The position numbers and the translations under genes are program-made. A stretch of 64,000 nt of DNA, taken from the NCBI GenBank assembly GCA_947498325.1, contig CANMKE010000001.1:558001-622000 (forward strand), written 5' to 3'. Source of the stretch: an uncultured Persicobacter sp. GTDB taxonomy: Bacteria; Bacteroidota; Bacteroidia; Cytophagales; Cyclobacteriaceae. Of this stretch, positions 1 to 8,997 are shown one piece after another. Numbering within the stretch: position 1 is the stretch's first letter; each line of letters opens with the position of its first letter. The notes under the pieces are model-generated. The model was not told the DNA's origin. It was given only the letters and a program-made list of their open reading frames with translations, and searched no databases.

Positions 1-1409
1 ATAACCTTGATGAGGTTATTCGCCTGATCCGCGCTTCGCGTGATCCTGAATTGGCCAAAGCATCATTGATCGAGAATTTCTCGCTTTCAGATATTCAGGC
101 GAAAGCCATCCTGGACATGCGTTTGCAGCGCCTGACAGGTCTTGAGCGTGATAAGATCAATAATGAATATGCAGAGCTGAAGAAAACCATCGATTATTTG
201 ACTTCAATTCTGAATGATGAAACCCTTCGTATGGACATCATCAAAGAGGAATTGGCGGAAATTAAAGAACGCTATGGTGATGAACGTCGCACTGATATTG
301 TTCATTCTGCGGACGATTTCGATGTGGAAGACTTTATCCCGAATGAAGAAATGGTTATCACCGTTTCCAACGAGGGCTATATCAAGCGTACTTTGTTGTC
401 GGAATACAGAACACAAGGACGCGGCGGGGTAGGTTCCCGTGGTGCATCTTCTAAAGAGGATGATTTCACCGAGCTGATGTTTGTGGCTTCGGCACACAAC
501 TACCTGTTGATCTTCACAGAGATGGGGCGTGTATTCTGGAAAAGAGTGTACGAAGTGCCTGAAGGTTCAAAAACTGCCAAAGGCCGTGCAATTCAGAACC
601 TGATCAATATTGAGCAAGGCGATAAAGTTCGCTCGATTGTCAATGTGAAGGATCTCAAGGATGAAGACTATGTAAATAATAACTTCCTGATGATGGTGAC
701 CACCAAAGGGGTGGTGAAGAAAACCATTCTGAGTGCTTACTCTCGTCCACGCCGCGACGGAATCAATGCCATTTCTATTAATGAAGGCGATCGTCTTTTG
801 GATGTAGCCCTTACTTCAGGAAATGATTACATCCTGCTCGGTACACGTGCTGGTCAGGCAATCCGATTCAATGAAGCGGATGTTCGTGCAATGGGACGTA
901 ATGCCACAGGGGTTCGAGGAGTTACCTTGGCCAGTGAGGATGATTGCGTAATCGGAATGGTTCCTGTAACGGATGCTGACAATGCCAATGTACTTGTAGT
1001 AAGTGAAAATGGCTATGGTAAACGTTCATTGGTTTCTGATTACCGCGTAACCCGCCGTGGTGGTAAAGGGGTTCGTGCGATGAACGTTACTGAAAAAACA
1101 GGCCAGTTGGTGGCGATCAAGCAGGTGGAAGATTCTGACGATCTGATCATCATTACTAAATCTGGTATCCTGATCCGTATGGCTGTTGAAGGCTTGCGTG
1201 TAATGGGACGTGCAACGCAGGGAGTGAAATTGATTCGCCTGCAGGAAGAGGATGAAATCGCTTCCGTAGAGCGCGTGGAGCAATTGGAGGAAATGGAAGT
1301 GCTTACTGAAGAGGGGGCAGAGGCCACCACTGAAGGCGCTGCTGAAACTCCTGTAGAGGATGCTCCTTCAGCAACTTCTTCTGATGTAGAGGAAGAAACA
1401 GAAAATTAA
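1..1409 (+). CDS. gyrA: DNA gyrase subunit A, C-terminal part (5' truncated by window edge)
   Basis: The open frame enters from the left edge (first full codon at base 3) and ends at a TAA at 1407-1409, so only the C-terminal ~468 residues are present. The start of the visible part contains the end of the breakage-reunion domain and its coiled coil (motifs AILDMRLQRLTGLE and EIKERYGDERRT). After it comes the C-terminal beta-pinwheel that wraps DNA, with the GyrA-box-like QGRGGVG and further blade motifs such as TRRGGKGVRAM. The protein ends in an acidic Glu/Ala/Thr-rich tail, common in GyrA. GyrA with GyrB introduces negative supercoils. ParC is the alternative, but the GyrA-box-like motif in blade 1 favours GyrA. 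The 31-nt gap to the next gene shows no terminator, so read-through is possible. Confidence 0.95.
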   Translation, partial: NLDEVIRLIRASRDPELAKASLIENFSLSDIQAKAILDMRLQRLTGLERDKINNEYAELKKTIDYLTSILNDETLRMDIIKEELAEIKERYGDERRTDIVHSADDFDVEDFIPNEEMVITVSNEGYIKRTLLSEYRTQGRGGVGSRGASSKEDDFTELMFVASAHNYLLIFTEMGRVFWKRVYEVPEGSKTAKGRAIQNLINIEQGDKVRSIVNVKDLKDEDYVNNNFLMMVTTKGVVKKTILSAYSRPRRDGINAISINEGDRLLDVALTSGNDYILLGTRAGQAIRFNEADVRAMGRNATGVRGVTLASEDDCVIGMVPVTDADNANVLVVSENGYGKRSLVSDYRVTRRGGKGVRAMNVTEKTGQLVAIKQVEDSDDLIIITKSGILIRMAVEGLRVMGRATQGVKLIRLQEEDEIASVERVEQLEEMEVLTEEGAEATTEGAAETPVEDAPSATSSDVEEETEN

Positions 1410-1440
1410 ATCGACTATTCTATAATTTATTTACAACGTT

Positions 1441-2694
1441 ATGAAACGATTATTTGTGACGGCAATGATGGTAGCTTCTATGAGCGCCGTTTCATTTGCT
1501 CAAGTAACAAAAGGTTCTTCTACTAAAGCACAGACTTTGCTTACTGAAGGTAAAGTGGATGAAGCAAAGACAGAGATTGACAATGCTTTCTCTTATATGC
1601 AGGATCAGGTAGAAAAAATTACGGCGAAAAAAGGCGCAGAAAAAGCGGCAAAAAAAGCTCCTAAGGCTAAAGATTACTTGGCTAAAGGTAAAATCTATAC
1701 TGCTTTGGCGCTTAAAGATACTGCAAATATCGACGAGTCACTTTTGAAAGAAGGTGTGGCGGCTTTGCATAAAGTAGATGATCTTGAAAAGCCAAATTCA
1801 ACTTACCCAATTATGGCTGATCAGACGATTGAGTCTACTTGGGGAGCGATCTTTAATCAAGGGGCGACTGCTTACGGTGCTTCTGATTACAAAACGGCGG
1901 TAAAATATTTCAACCAGTCGAAAATCATCAAAGCGGATACTACTGCTTTCTTGTACTCTGCAATTGCCGCTTCTCAGGAAGGGAGCATGCAACAAGCCAC
2001 TTTGGATAACTTCAAAGGGTATATCGAAGCGAAAAAAGCATTGAATGATACTGCTGACATGTTGTATTATCAGCAAGTAATCTATTTGGAAAAATCTTTC
2101 AAAGAGGATTACCAAGCTGCTTTGGATGCTGTGAATGCTGCACGTGTTTACTACCCAACGGATAAAAACATGATCCAGGAAATGGTAGGCTTGTACTTGA
2201 AATTGGAGCAGCCTGATATGGCGATCGAGAAAATCCAAAAGGAAATTGACGCTGATCCAAAGAACGAAGTTTTGTTCTATGACTTGGGTTACGTTTATGA
2301 CCAATTGGCGACAAGCGCTAAAAAGAATGAGGATAAAGAGGCAATGACAGCCTATTCTGCTAAAGCATTGAAAGCTTATGAAGATGCTGTTGCGGTTAAT
2401 CCTAAGTATTATGATGCAGTATTTAACATTGCTGTAAACCACTATAACACTGCTGCTGCAACTTGGAACGAAGCCAACGACATGTCGATGGACGAGTACC
2501 GTAAGCGTGGTGCTGAAGTGGAAAACAAAGCAAAAGAGCAATTCCGTAAGTCTTTGCCATTTTTCGAAAAAGCTCGTGAGTTAAAGCCTAACGACAGAAT
2601 GTTGTTGGAGACTTTGGCGGGTACTTACCTAAAAATTGGAGATAAAGCGAAAGCTGCGGAGATTCAAAAGCAATTAGAATCAATCCCTGAATAA
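1441..2694 (+). CDS. Secreted tetratricopeptide repeat (TPR) protein
   Basis: This is a 417-residue protein with a clear Sec signal peptide (MKRLFVTAMMVASMSAVSFAQ, predicted cleavage after AFAQ-type site near residue 21). The mature part is almost entirely helical repeats with TPR spacing, for example 'EVLFYDLGYVYDQLA' and 'YYDAVFNIAVNHYNTAA', and a final unit 'MLLETLAGTYLKIGDKAKAAEIQKQL'. It is very rich in Lys and Ala. TPR proteins act as scaffolds; a periplasmic or outer-membrane-associated role is inferred, with no catalytic motif seen. It lies 31 nt after gyrA and is closed by a strong terminator. Codon use (gct, ggt, aaa) suggests good expression. Confidence 0.85.
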   Translation: MKRLFVTAMMVASMSAVSFAQVTKGSSTKAQTLLTEGKVDEAKTEIDNAFSYMQDQVEKITAKKGAEKAAKKAPKAKDYLAKGKIYTALALKDTANIDESLLKEGVAALHKVDDLEKPNSTYPIMADQTIESTWGAIFNQGATAYGASDYKTAVKYFNQSKIIKADTTAFLYSAIAASQEGSMQQATLDNFKGYIEAKKALNDTADMLYYQQVIYLEKSFKEDYQAALDAVNAARVYYPTDKNMIQEMVGLYLKLEQPDMAIEKIQKEIDADPKNEVLFYDLGYVYDQLATSAKKNEDKEAMTAYSAKALKAYEDAVAVNPKYYDAVFNIAVNHYNTAAATWNEANDMSMDEYRKRGAEVENKAKEQFRKSLPFFEKARELKPNDRMLLETLAGTYLKIGDKAKAAEIQKQLESIPE

Positions 2695-2721
2695 TCATTT
2701 GATTGATATTCATCAATATTT

Positions 2722-2754
2722 AAAAGCCTGAACTTTCGAGTTCAGGCTTTTTTT
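2722..2754 (+). terminator. Rho-independent terminator after the TPR gene
   Basis: The ten-base stem AGCCTGAACT with a TTCG tetraloop is paired to AGTTCAGGCT and followed by a run of seven T. The A-run before the stem could make it work in both directions. Confidence 0.93.
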
Positions 2755-2921
2755 ATGTTTTTAAGAGGCTTGATTATCAGTAGGTAAGCGGAAAATTGAA
2801 ATTTTTTAGAGGAAAAACGTATCTTAATTTTATTTTAATACGTTATAGCATCCGACCTAAATTTATTGTTAATTTAGAACGATATTAAACAAACCACTAT
2901 ACCATATTCAACCTTACAAAA

Positions 2922-3344
2922 ATGACAACTCAACTTTTCCTATTCGGCCCACTGACAGAAACTGAAAATCAACTATTGGTCTTTGGTAAGAAATTTCAGC
3001 ATAGATCTGCCACCCTGGATAATTTTACGATCTGTTGTGACGAGCAAACGAATAAGCAGTTTTTACGCCCAGCACCGAGCTGTGCCGTTTCAGGCATTGT
3101 CGTCGAGATTGAGCCTAAAGAAAGACGGGTGATGGAACTCTGGGAAGGCAAAGCTTTTTCTTCTGCTGAAATACTGAAAGTGAAAACAGGCGGCAGCGCA
3201 GTAGAAGCCATTGTCTATATCGGCCTAAAGGATGGTAAACCGATAGAGGAAGGACAAAGCCAGAGATTACTCAACAAAAATATCGACTTTAAAGGGATGG
3301 ATTTGTTGTCGTGGTATAAAAACGAAAAATGCCAATCTGTTTAG
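2922..3344 (+). CDS. Gamma-glutamylcyclotransferase (GGCT)/AIG2-like family protein
   Basis: A 140-residue cytoplasmic protein. It starts with LFLFGPL, which matches the family's substrate-loop motif (YGTL-like). It also carries 'SGIVVEIEPKERRVMELWEG', equivalent to the conserved stretch that ends in the Leu-x-x-x-Glu-Gly element with the catalytic Glu. Family members open gamma-glutamyl groups as 5-oxoproline or act on related amide-linked substrates; the substrate here cannot be told from sequence. The N-terminal motif is FGPL rather than YGTL, a mild divergence. The gene is monocistronic, about 170 nt after the upstream terminator and convergent with the next gene. Its stop codon sits inside a hairpin. 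Confidence 0.6.
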   Translation: MTTQLFLFGPLTETENQLLVFGKKFQHRSATLDNFTICCDEQTNKQFLRPAPSCAVSGIVVEIEPKERRVMELWEGKAFSSAEILKVKTGGSAVEAIVYIGLKDGKPIEEGQSQRLLNKNIDFKGMDLLSWYKNEKCQSV

Positions 3345-3358
3345 AACAAATTGGCATT
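3329..3358 (-). terminator. Hairpin between convergent genes
   Basis: The inverted repeat AATGCCAATCTGTT / AACAAATTGGCATT has one mismatch. On the minus strand it is followed by a T-rich tract, so it can terminate the leftward operon. On the plus strand it overlaps the stop codon of the GGCT-like gene and has only a weak T-tract. Confidence 0.7.
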
Positions 3359-3385
3359 CTTGATCCAATAAAAAGGATCGCGCTT

Positions 3386-3835
3386 TTAACGAATTTCCTT
3401 CAGGGCGAAAAAGCCTGTCAGAAGCAATAAAAATGATTTTACAAGCTCAAGGGAGAAATACCAAAATTCAAGGGTGCTTTTCCCATGGGCAATCATTTTT
3501 AAGGAATCGAGCCAGTAACCGCTAATCTCTGGCAGGAACCGAATACTCTGGAAGATCAATATCAGTACAATCAGAATATAAGTCCAGAAAACTTTCGCTT
3601 TAGGGATCGCAAAAAAGATGCTCACCGCAAAGACAATCGCCAGATAAATCTCCATTTTATTCAGACTGGTAAAGACCATTTTTCCTGCGCCCATCAAATC
3701 CACCGTCAGGTCCGCTTTCATGGCTTTTGCCGATACAGTATTATGAACAAATGAAAGCCCGATGATCAACCCCAACCATAAAAATGGTATTCCAACGCGC
3801 AACTCTCTTCCAAATCTTTTCAACTGATTAATCAT
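3386..3835 (-). CDS. Small integral membrane protein of unknown function
   Basis: About 149 residues from the ATG at 3835. This start is chosen because the upstream gene's TGA overlaps it as ATGA, a usual sign of translational coupling. A longer frame reaching 3871 exists but would overlap the upstream gene more. Four hydrophobic segments are visible: 'VGIPFLWLGLIIGLSFV', a middle segment 'IYLAIVFAVSIFFAIP', 'WTYILIVLILIFQSI' and a C-terminal 'SFLLLLTGFFALKEI'. I do not recognise a family. It is the last gene of a three-gene leftward operon after a GT9 glycosyltransferase, so a link with envelope biogenesis is possible but unproven. Confidence 0.75.
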   Translation of the reverse strand: MINQLKRFGRELRVGIPFLWLGLIIGLSFVHNTVSAKAMKADLTVDLMGAGKMVFTSLNKMEIYLAIVFAVSIFFAIPKAKVFWTYILIVLILIFQSIRFLPEISGYWLDSLKMIAHGKSTLEFWYFSLELVKSFLLLLTGFFALKEIR

Positions 3836-4860
3836 GGTAAATAAAAATCGAATGTCAAATCTTTCATGCATTTAAAGTGCCCTTTCGGACATTTCTTTAG
3901 CCCTGATTTTGAACAGGGGCGACATGATAATTTGTTATTTTCAAAAACAAAAAACTTCGTACCGTAGGGGTGGAAGTTGTTGGGAACTGTCCCGCCCCAA
4001 ATGCTGTAAATAGTCTTTTTGAATGCCGCCGCAATGTGCGTAAGTCCTGTATCATGGCCAAACACGTAATCGGCGTGTTTTACCAGTGAGGCGGACTGAT
4101 TCAAACTGAACTTTCCACAGCCGTTAAAGATAACGGTTTTTTTGCCTAATTCCTTCAATCCTTCCTCATATGGTGCATTATGAGGCTGTTTTTTGAAAAA
4201 CTCCTCCAGGCGCTCCCCATTTTTCTGATCTTCGGGCCCACCCACTAAAACAATCGGCCGACTGATCTTATCACATAATTCAACCATCTTCTCAAAGGGA
4301 AGAATTTTTGTGAATTTCGTGCCGCCAATCACATAAGCAATATAGCCTTTCTGAAACTCCTCAGGGAGCCATTCTTTTTCCACCTCATCTTTTTCAGGAA
4401 TAAAATAATCCATTCCTTCCTGATCATTGACCACACCCAAGGGGCGTACCGCATCCATATACCGATCTGTTACGTGAACATTCGGCATATAATTGATCTG
4501 AAAATTAGTGTACAGGAATCGTTTAATGCGAAGCTTGTCATAAGTAGAAGAAGGGGCATTGAGCGCCCACTTGATGCGTGCCGTCCGCAGGTTATTATGT
4601 AAATCCACAATAAAGTCGAATTCCTCCGCTTTCAGCTCGGCGATCAAGGGTTTCATGCTGCCATCCAGCAGGTGAAGCTTGTCCACATAGGGGTTGGTCT
4701 CCATCAGTGCCCTGAATCCTTTTTTGATGGCAAAGTGGACTTTTACTCCCTTAATTTGCTGTTTCAGGCAGCGAACCACGGTAGAGGTCCAGGCGATGTC
4801 ACCAATAGAGGAGAATCGGATGACCAATATTTTCTTGATATTTTTTTGATCTATGGACAT
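3832..4860 (-). CDS. Glycosyltransferase family 9 (heptosyltransferase-like)
   Basis: About 342 residues from the ATG at 4860, which avoids overlapping the upstream stop at 4865. The N-terminus 'KKILVIRFSSIGDIAWTSTV' is the classic GT9 start (ILVIR.S.IGD). Later 'VLVGGPEDQKNGERL', 'GHDTGLTHIAAAFKKT' and 'IWGGTVPNNFHPYG' match the donor-binding C-terminal Rossmann half, where the D-[TS]-G-x-x-H motif is diagnostic. GT9 enzymes add heptose or related sugars from ADP/GDP/UDP donors to lipopolysaccharide cores at the cytoplasmic face. The specific sugar is not determinable. A Cys-rich tail ('SCRPCSKSGLKKCPKGHFKC') resembles GT9 proteins of Bacteroidota. Upstream is the PolX-like gene, downstream a membrane protein. 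Confidence 0.9.
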   Translation of the reverse strand: MSIDQKNIKKILVIRFSSIGDIAWTSTVVRCLKQQIKGVKVHFAIKKGFRALMETNPYVDKLHLLDGSMKPLIAELKAEEFDFIVDLHNNLRTARIKWALNAPSSTYDKLRIKRFLYTNFQINYMPNVHVTDRYMDAVRPLGVVNDQEGMDYFIPEKDEVEKEWLPEEFQKGYIAYVIGGTKFTKILPFEKMVELCDKISRPIVLVGGPEDQKNGERLEEFFKKQPHNAPYEEGLKELGKKTVIFNGCGKFSLNQSASLVKHADYVFGHDTGLTHIAAAFKKTIYSIWGGTVPNNFHPYGTKFFVFENNKLSCRPCSKSGLKKCPKGHFKCMKDLTFDFYLP

Positions 4861-4864
4861 ATAT

Positions 4865-6568
4865 TTATTGAATTCTGGATTTTCGTTCCGCAAAGTAAGC
4901 CGCCACCTCTTCCCGCGATTTTGCATTGAAGGTGTCTTTGATGGTCAGCCCTGCTTTTTTGGCCACTTTCACCCCATAACGCATGTCATCAAGGCCAGTG
5001 GTTACGTGTGCGTCTGGGTTAATGGAAATCATGACGCCCTTGCTGACGGCATAATTGACCCACTGCCAGTCGAGGTCGAGTCGCCATGGATTGGCATTAA
5101 TTTCAATGATTACCTGATGTTCGGCACAGGCATCGATAATACGCTGGTGATCGATCGGGTATCCCGCTCTTTTCAATAGCAATCGGCCAGTAGGGTGTCC
5201 CAGCATTGTGGTGTAGGGGTTTTCTATGGCGCGAAGCAATCGGTTGGTAGCGGTTTCAAGATCCATTGACAGGTTGCCATGAATAGAAGCAACAATGAAG
5301 TCAAAAGTTTTTAATATTTCTTCAGGATAGTCAAGTTCGCCCTGTTGAAGAATATCTGATTCAATACCCTTGAAAATTTTAAAATCTTTGAAGGAGGCGT
5401 TGAGTTCATCGATCTCGGCCTGTTGTGCCAAAACGCGCTCGGCACTCAAGCCATTGGCATAAGCGGCCGTCTGGCTGTGGTCAGAGATACCGATATATTT
5501 CCATCCTTTAGCGATACAATAGTCCGCCATTTCCTGCAGGCTGTTCATGCCGTCAGAATAATGGGTGTGGTTATGTATTGGCCCTTGTAATGCTGCTGTG
5601 GTTATAAGGTCTTCGGCCTTGAATTGTTGCGCCCATTCCCACTCATGGGTTCCATTTCGCATCGGCAATTGAATGAATGGCAGTTCCGCAGCTTCGTAGA
5701 TTTGCTGCTCATTTTCAAAAGTCTTGTCCTCCAATACCATTCGAAGCGATTGACCACTCTTTCCTGCTTTGTTGAGGTGTTGTGGCATGGCGGTTCTTTT
5801 GAACTTTTCAGCAACAAAATCTGCCTGATTCACAAAATGAATCGTGGTCGGTAAACTGATACCCGCCACTTTGCCCCGAAAAGTAAAAGGTCCAGAGGTT
5901 TTAGGCGCTTCCGTGAAGTCTTCATGCGCTGTTACCTGCTGGTGTGTGCTGATGGGCGTCAGGGAGCCGATCAGCATTTCCAGTGCACTGATCTCTGGCA
6001 GGTCCATTGCGAAATCGCCCACCAAAGCGATAGAAGCTGTCGGAAATATTTCCTTCACCTTTGCTATCAGGCGCTCGGCAATAGGTTCGGCATCTGCCCA
6101 ATGTTCCTTAAAATGATTTTCGGTCCAGAAAATGGCAGACTCACGCAGCGATTCAATACTTTTAGCACCAAACCCTTTTGCTTTGGCCAGTCGGCCATCA
6201 TCACAGGCCAGGATAAGGTCCTCGGGCGTGGTAATGTTGCTGTCCATCCACAAGGCCATAATTTTTTTTGGTCCCAGGCCTTTGAGCTGTGCCAGGTCCA
6301 GTATGCCTGCGGGCGTTTTGTCGATCAGTTCTTCGAGCTTATCGAAAGTCCCTTTTTCAACGATTTCCATCAGGATGCCTGCAATATTTTTACTCACCCC
6401 CTCGGTGTTGAGCAGTGTTTCCGAAGACCACTCTTCAAGCCAAAGTACGCCATTGTCAATCATCGAGATGATTTTTTGATAGGGGCGCAGCGAGAAAGAA
6501 TTTCCTCCGTGGACTTCTTTAAGGAGGAGGTATTTTTTTAGTGGCGAAAGGATTTGCTTTTTGGTCAA
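4865..6568 (-). CDS. PolX-like protein: HhH domain, degenerate polymerase domain, PHP phosphoesterase
   Basis: A 567-residue protein using a TTG start at 6568. This start is supported by the family's N-terminal beta-polymerase-like 8-kDa domain ('LKEVHGGNSFSLRPYQKIISMI'), which would be cut by internal ATGs. Helix-hairpin-helix motifs are at ~94-100 (LKGLGPK) and ~131-136. The C-terminal PHP domain starts at ~331 with HNHTHYSDG (His332, His334) and keeps 'YIGISDHS', 'GIESDI', 'ASIHG', 'GHPTGR' and 'NPDAH', so the metal-binding 3'-5' exonuclease/phosphoesterase site looks complete. In contrast the polymerase motif GSxRRx(n)DxD is not present: residues 183-202 read VGDFAMDLPEISALEMLIGS. PHP hydrolase activity is likely retained and nucleotidyl transfer lost. 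A role in base excision repair is inferred from the family. Confidence 0.88.
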   Translation of the reverse strand: MTKKQILSPLKKYLLLKEVHGGNSFSLRPYQKIISMIDNGVLWLEEWSSETLLNTEGVSKNIAGILMEIVEKGTFDKLEELIDKTPAGILDLAQLKGLGPKKIMALWMDSNITTPEDLILACDDGRLAKAKGFGAKSIESLRESAIFWTENHFKEHWADAEPIAERLIAKVKEIFPTASIALVGDFAMDLPEISALEMLIGSLTPISTHQQVTAHEDFTEAPKTSGPFTFRGKVAGISLPTTIHFVNQADFVAEKFKRTAMPQHLNKAGKSGQSLRMVLEDKTFENEQQIYEAAELPFIQLPMRNGTHEWEWAQQFKAEDLITTAALQGPIHNHTHYSDGMNSLQEMADYCIAKGWKYIGISDHSQTAAYANGLSAERVLAQQAEIDELNASFKDFKIFKGIESDILQQGELDYPEEILKTFDFIVASIHGNLSMDLETATNRLLRAIENPYTTMLGHPTGRLLLKRAGYPIDHQRIIDACAEHQVIIEINANPWRLDLDWQWVNYAVSKGVMISINPDAHVTTGLDDMRYGVKVAKKAGLTIKDTFNAKSREEVAAYFAERKSRIQ

Positions 6569-6758
6569 GGGACAGAAATTTAGAAATAAAAAAAGCGGTT
6601 CTACTGAGGGTCAAAATTAAACAAAATCGCACGCTAAGAAAACTACAAGGGGCTCTTTTGTTATTCATCAATAGGATTATTTCCTTCATTGGGGCAGATG
6701 ATATGTAATAATTTTAGTATATTTTATTAGTCAACCTGTTAAACAAGAAATTCCTTAG

Positions 6759-8279
6759 ATGATGATAAAACGCTTTTTAGTCATTTTGCTGTGTATAGCC
6801 GTGGGTGCGGTCGGTGCTTTTGCGCAAATACGGAAGGTTGCCGAGATCGAGGCCGAGCCCGTCGAGCAGGATGCTTTCTATCATGTATTTGATAAAGGCG
6901 GCAGCAGGCTGTATTTCTTCAAGAAAAAACCCCATAAGTTTCGCGATAAAAAAGCTTATTGGGAAATTCGTGAATACGGGGAAGATCTTTCCCTGATAAA
7001 TCAGCAGGGCTATTTTTTACCTGTTGATCAGGAACTGGTGGGGTATGATGCCCACGATTCCGCCATGTTTTTCATGTTTACTGATGATACAGAATATGTC
7101 CGCGACCTGAAATTATACCGATTGCCCTTTGATAGCCCTCAGCAGTATCAGGAATTCAATATTGAGCTGCCCTTTCAGTTGGTGATGTCCCATTATGAAT
7201 CTTTGGGGCATCATGTGATTTTGGCAGGACAGGTGAATGATAAGAGTGTCGTTTGCCTTTTTGATCTTGCCTCAGGTCAGCTGAAGGTGGTGCGGAACCA
7301 TTATCATTCCAAAAATCGACTACTCGACCTGACGGTAAATGAAGAGGATAAAACCTTTAAAACCATCTCGGTGCATCGGGAGCGGGCGCACAAATACAAG
7401 GCCAGTGTAAATGTTTTTGATGAGGAAGGGCAGGAGCTTATCCGTTATTCTTTTGTGGTTCCTGAAGGTCAAAACCTGATGATGGCCAAAGTGGTAGAGC
7501 TGCCTAACCTTGACCAGCTGCTTGTGGCAAGCTATGGCGACAGTGGCAGTTCGATGCTTGATTTTTCCGCAGGGGTTACCGTCGCCCGACTTTCTGCAAG
7601 TGGCGAGCATCAGATTAATATGATTCCCTTTGCGCGTTTTGAGCATTACTTTAATTATTTGCCAGAAAAGCAGGAGGTGAAAATGAAGCACAAGCAGCAA
7701 AAGAAGAAAAAGGCCAGAAAGGAGATGAACCTTTTTAAAAAAATGCGCCTTTCCTATCGTGCGGGCTCAGATGGAAGCCATGCTTTTTTTGGGGAATTTT
7801 TTTACCCCACCCTGAAAAACAATACCAATTTCAGTGGCTTGCAGGAAGTTATTATGAAAGAGCAGGTTTACGTTATGACTCACGCACTGATGGCGGTTTT
7901 TGATCAGGAAGGCAACTTTATGTGGGACAGAACTTTCAATTATGAAAATTTTGAAATGCCCGCCATTACGCAAGTTGGCGCTTTTGCCTATGAGCAGGGG
8001 CATAGTGCCGTGATGGCCTATCATGACAACAATGAGCTGGTCAGTGAACAGATCGATTTAACTGTGGATTCGGCTCCGTCGATAAAGGAGCGGTTTTCTT
8101 CTTTGCCGCAGGATTATAAAGAAGATCACAGGAATTTTGGTCACCTGTACCCCTGGCTAAATAAATCCTTCTATCATTTTGGGCTGTATTATCCTTTGGG
8201 CGGGGAGAAAAAAGCACATTTATATTTACAGAAATACCTTTGGGTGCCGCAGGAACTGCCACCACTGAGCGGCCCCTAA
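6759..8279 (+). CDS. Secreted protein of unknown function
   Basis: A 506-residue protein with a Sec signal peptide (hydrophobic 'FLVILLCIAVGAVGAFAQ', likely cleavage after AFAQ, ~residue 22). The rest is mainly beta-rich with recurring 'F.E.G..L' units reminiscent of a propeller-like fold, but I cannot assign a family. A very basic stretch lies at residues ~305-325 (KMKHKQQKKKKARKEM). No lipoprotein Cys, no T9SS tail and no transmembrane segment were seen. It is divergent from the polX-like operon across a 190-nt region and precedes pyrR by 163 nt with a hairpin between, so it is probably transcribed alone. Confidence 0.75.
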   Translation: MMIKRFLVILLCIAVGAVGAFAQIRKVAEIEAEPVEQDAFYHVFDKGGSRLYFFKKKPHKFRDKKAYWEIREYGEDLSLINQQGYFLPVDQELVGYDAHDSAMFFMFTDDTEYVRDLKLYRLPFDSPQQYQEFNIELPFQLVMSHYESLGHHVILAGQVNDKSVVCLFDLASGQLKVVRNHYHSKNRLLDLTVNEEDKTFKTISVHRERAHKYKASVNVFDEEGQELIRYSFVVPEGQNLMMAKVVELPNLDQLLVASYGDSGSSMLDFSAGVTVARLSASGEHQINMIPFARFEHYFNYLPEKQEVKMKHKQQKKKKARKEMNLFKKMRLSYRAGSDGSHAFFGEFFYPTLKNNTNFSGLQEVIMKEQVYVMTHALMAVFDQEGNFMWDRTFNYENFEMPAITQVGAFAYEQGHSAVMAYHDNNELVSEQIDLTVDSAPSIKERFSSLPQDYKEDHRNFGHLYPWLNKSFYHFGLYYPLGGEKKAHLYLQKYLWVPQELPPLSGP

Positions 8280-8335
8280 AGTGCGAAGTGCCAGCAGGTA
8301 CGGTGGTGCTTTTTAGCGGTGCTGGTTCGTGTAGT

Positions 8336-8361
8336 GGGCAAAATGGGATTTTTGCCCTTTT
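8336..8361 (+). terminator. Hairpin with T-tract upstream of pyrR
   Basis: GGGCAAAA, a six-base loop and TTTTGCCC are followed by TTTT. It can be the terminator of the preceding secreted-protein gene, or an attenuator in the pyrR leader. I see no PyrR-binding-loop consensus nearby, so the first reading is preferred. Confidence 0.55.
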
Positions 8362-8442
8362 GGACGGGTGTCGAAAATTCCCAATCTTTAATCGGTGAAG
8401 GCTTTGAATTCCTGCCATCGCCTTATTATATTTGCTTTCGCT

Positions 8443-8997
8443 ATGAACAGACGTAAGATATTCAGTAGTGAATTGTTGGATATTACTATCCAGCGAATGA
8501 CTCAGCAACTCATTGAAAACCACGGTGATTTTGAAGATACGGTAATCCTTGCCCTTCAGCCCCGTGGTGTTTTTTTAGCCGAACGTCTGAAGACGTGTTT
8601 GGAGGATAACATTGGTAAATCCGTCAAACTTGGCTACCTCGATATCACTTTCCATCGTGATGATTTCCGCCGTCGGGAAAAACCCCTGCAGGCCAATACC
8701 ACCCATGTTCCATTTCTTATTGAAGGCAAAAAGGTGATCCTTGTGGATGATGTCCTCTATACGGGCAGGTCTGTACGCGCCGCTTTGGATGCCATGACCA
8801 CCTTTGGGCGCCCAGAAGCCGTCGAGCTTGCCGTGCTGGTCAATAGAAAATACAATCGCGATTTGCCGATTGAGCCGAACGTAGTGGGAAGGCACGTCAA
8901 TACGGTGGCCTCTCAGCGGGTAGAGGTAGAATTGAAAGGAGAGAACTTTAGCGAGGACTCTATTTGGCTTACGGAAAAAGAAAAAAACCAAGATTAA
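8443..8997 (+). CDS. pyrR: Pyrimidine operon regulator PyrR / uracil phosphoribosyltransferase family
   Basis: A 184-residue protein from the ATG at 8443; upstream in-frame codons form no conserved sequence. The PRPP-binding motif VILVDDVLYTGRSVRAAL is intact, and 'LQPRGVFLAERL', 'LDITFHRDD' and 'NRKYNRDLPI' match PyrR. In Firmicutes PyrR binds UMP-charged leader RNA to attenuate pyr genes and has weak UPRTase activity. In this lineage the RNA role is unproven. It overlaps pyrB by one base (TAATG), so the two are translationally coupled. No classical PyrR-binding loop was found in the 163-nt leader. Confidence 0.93.
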   Translation: MNRRKIFSSELLDITIQRMTQQLIENHGDFEDTVILALQPRGVFLAERLKTCLEDNIGKSVKLGYLDITFHRDDFRRREKPLQANTTHVPFLIEGKKVILVDDVLYTGRSVRAALDAMTTFGRPEAVELAVLVNRKYNRDLPIEPNVVGRHVNTVASQRVEVELKGENFSEDSIWLTEKEKNQD

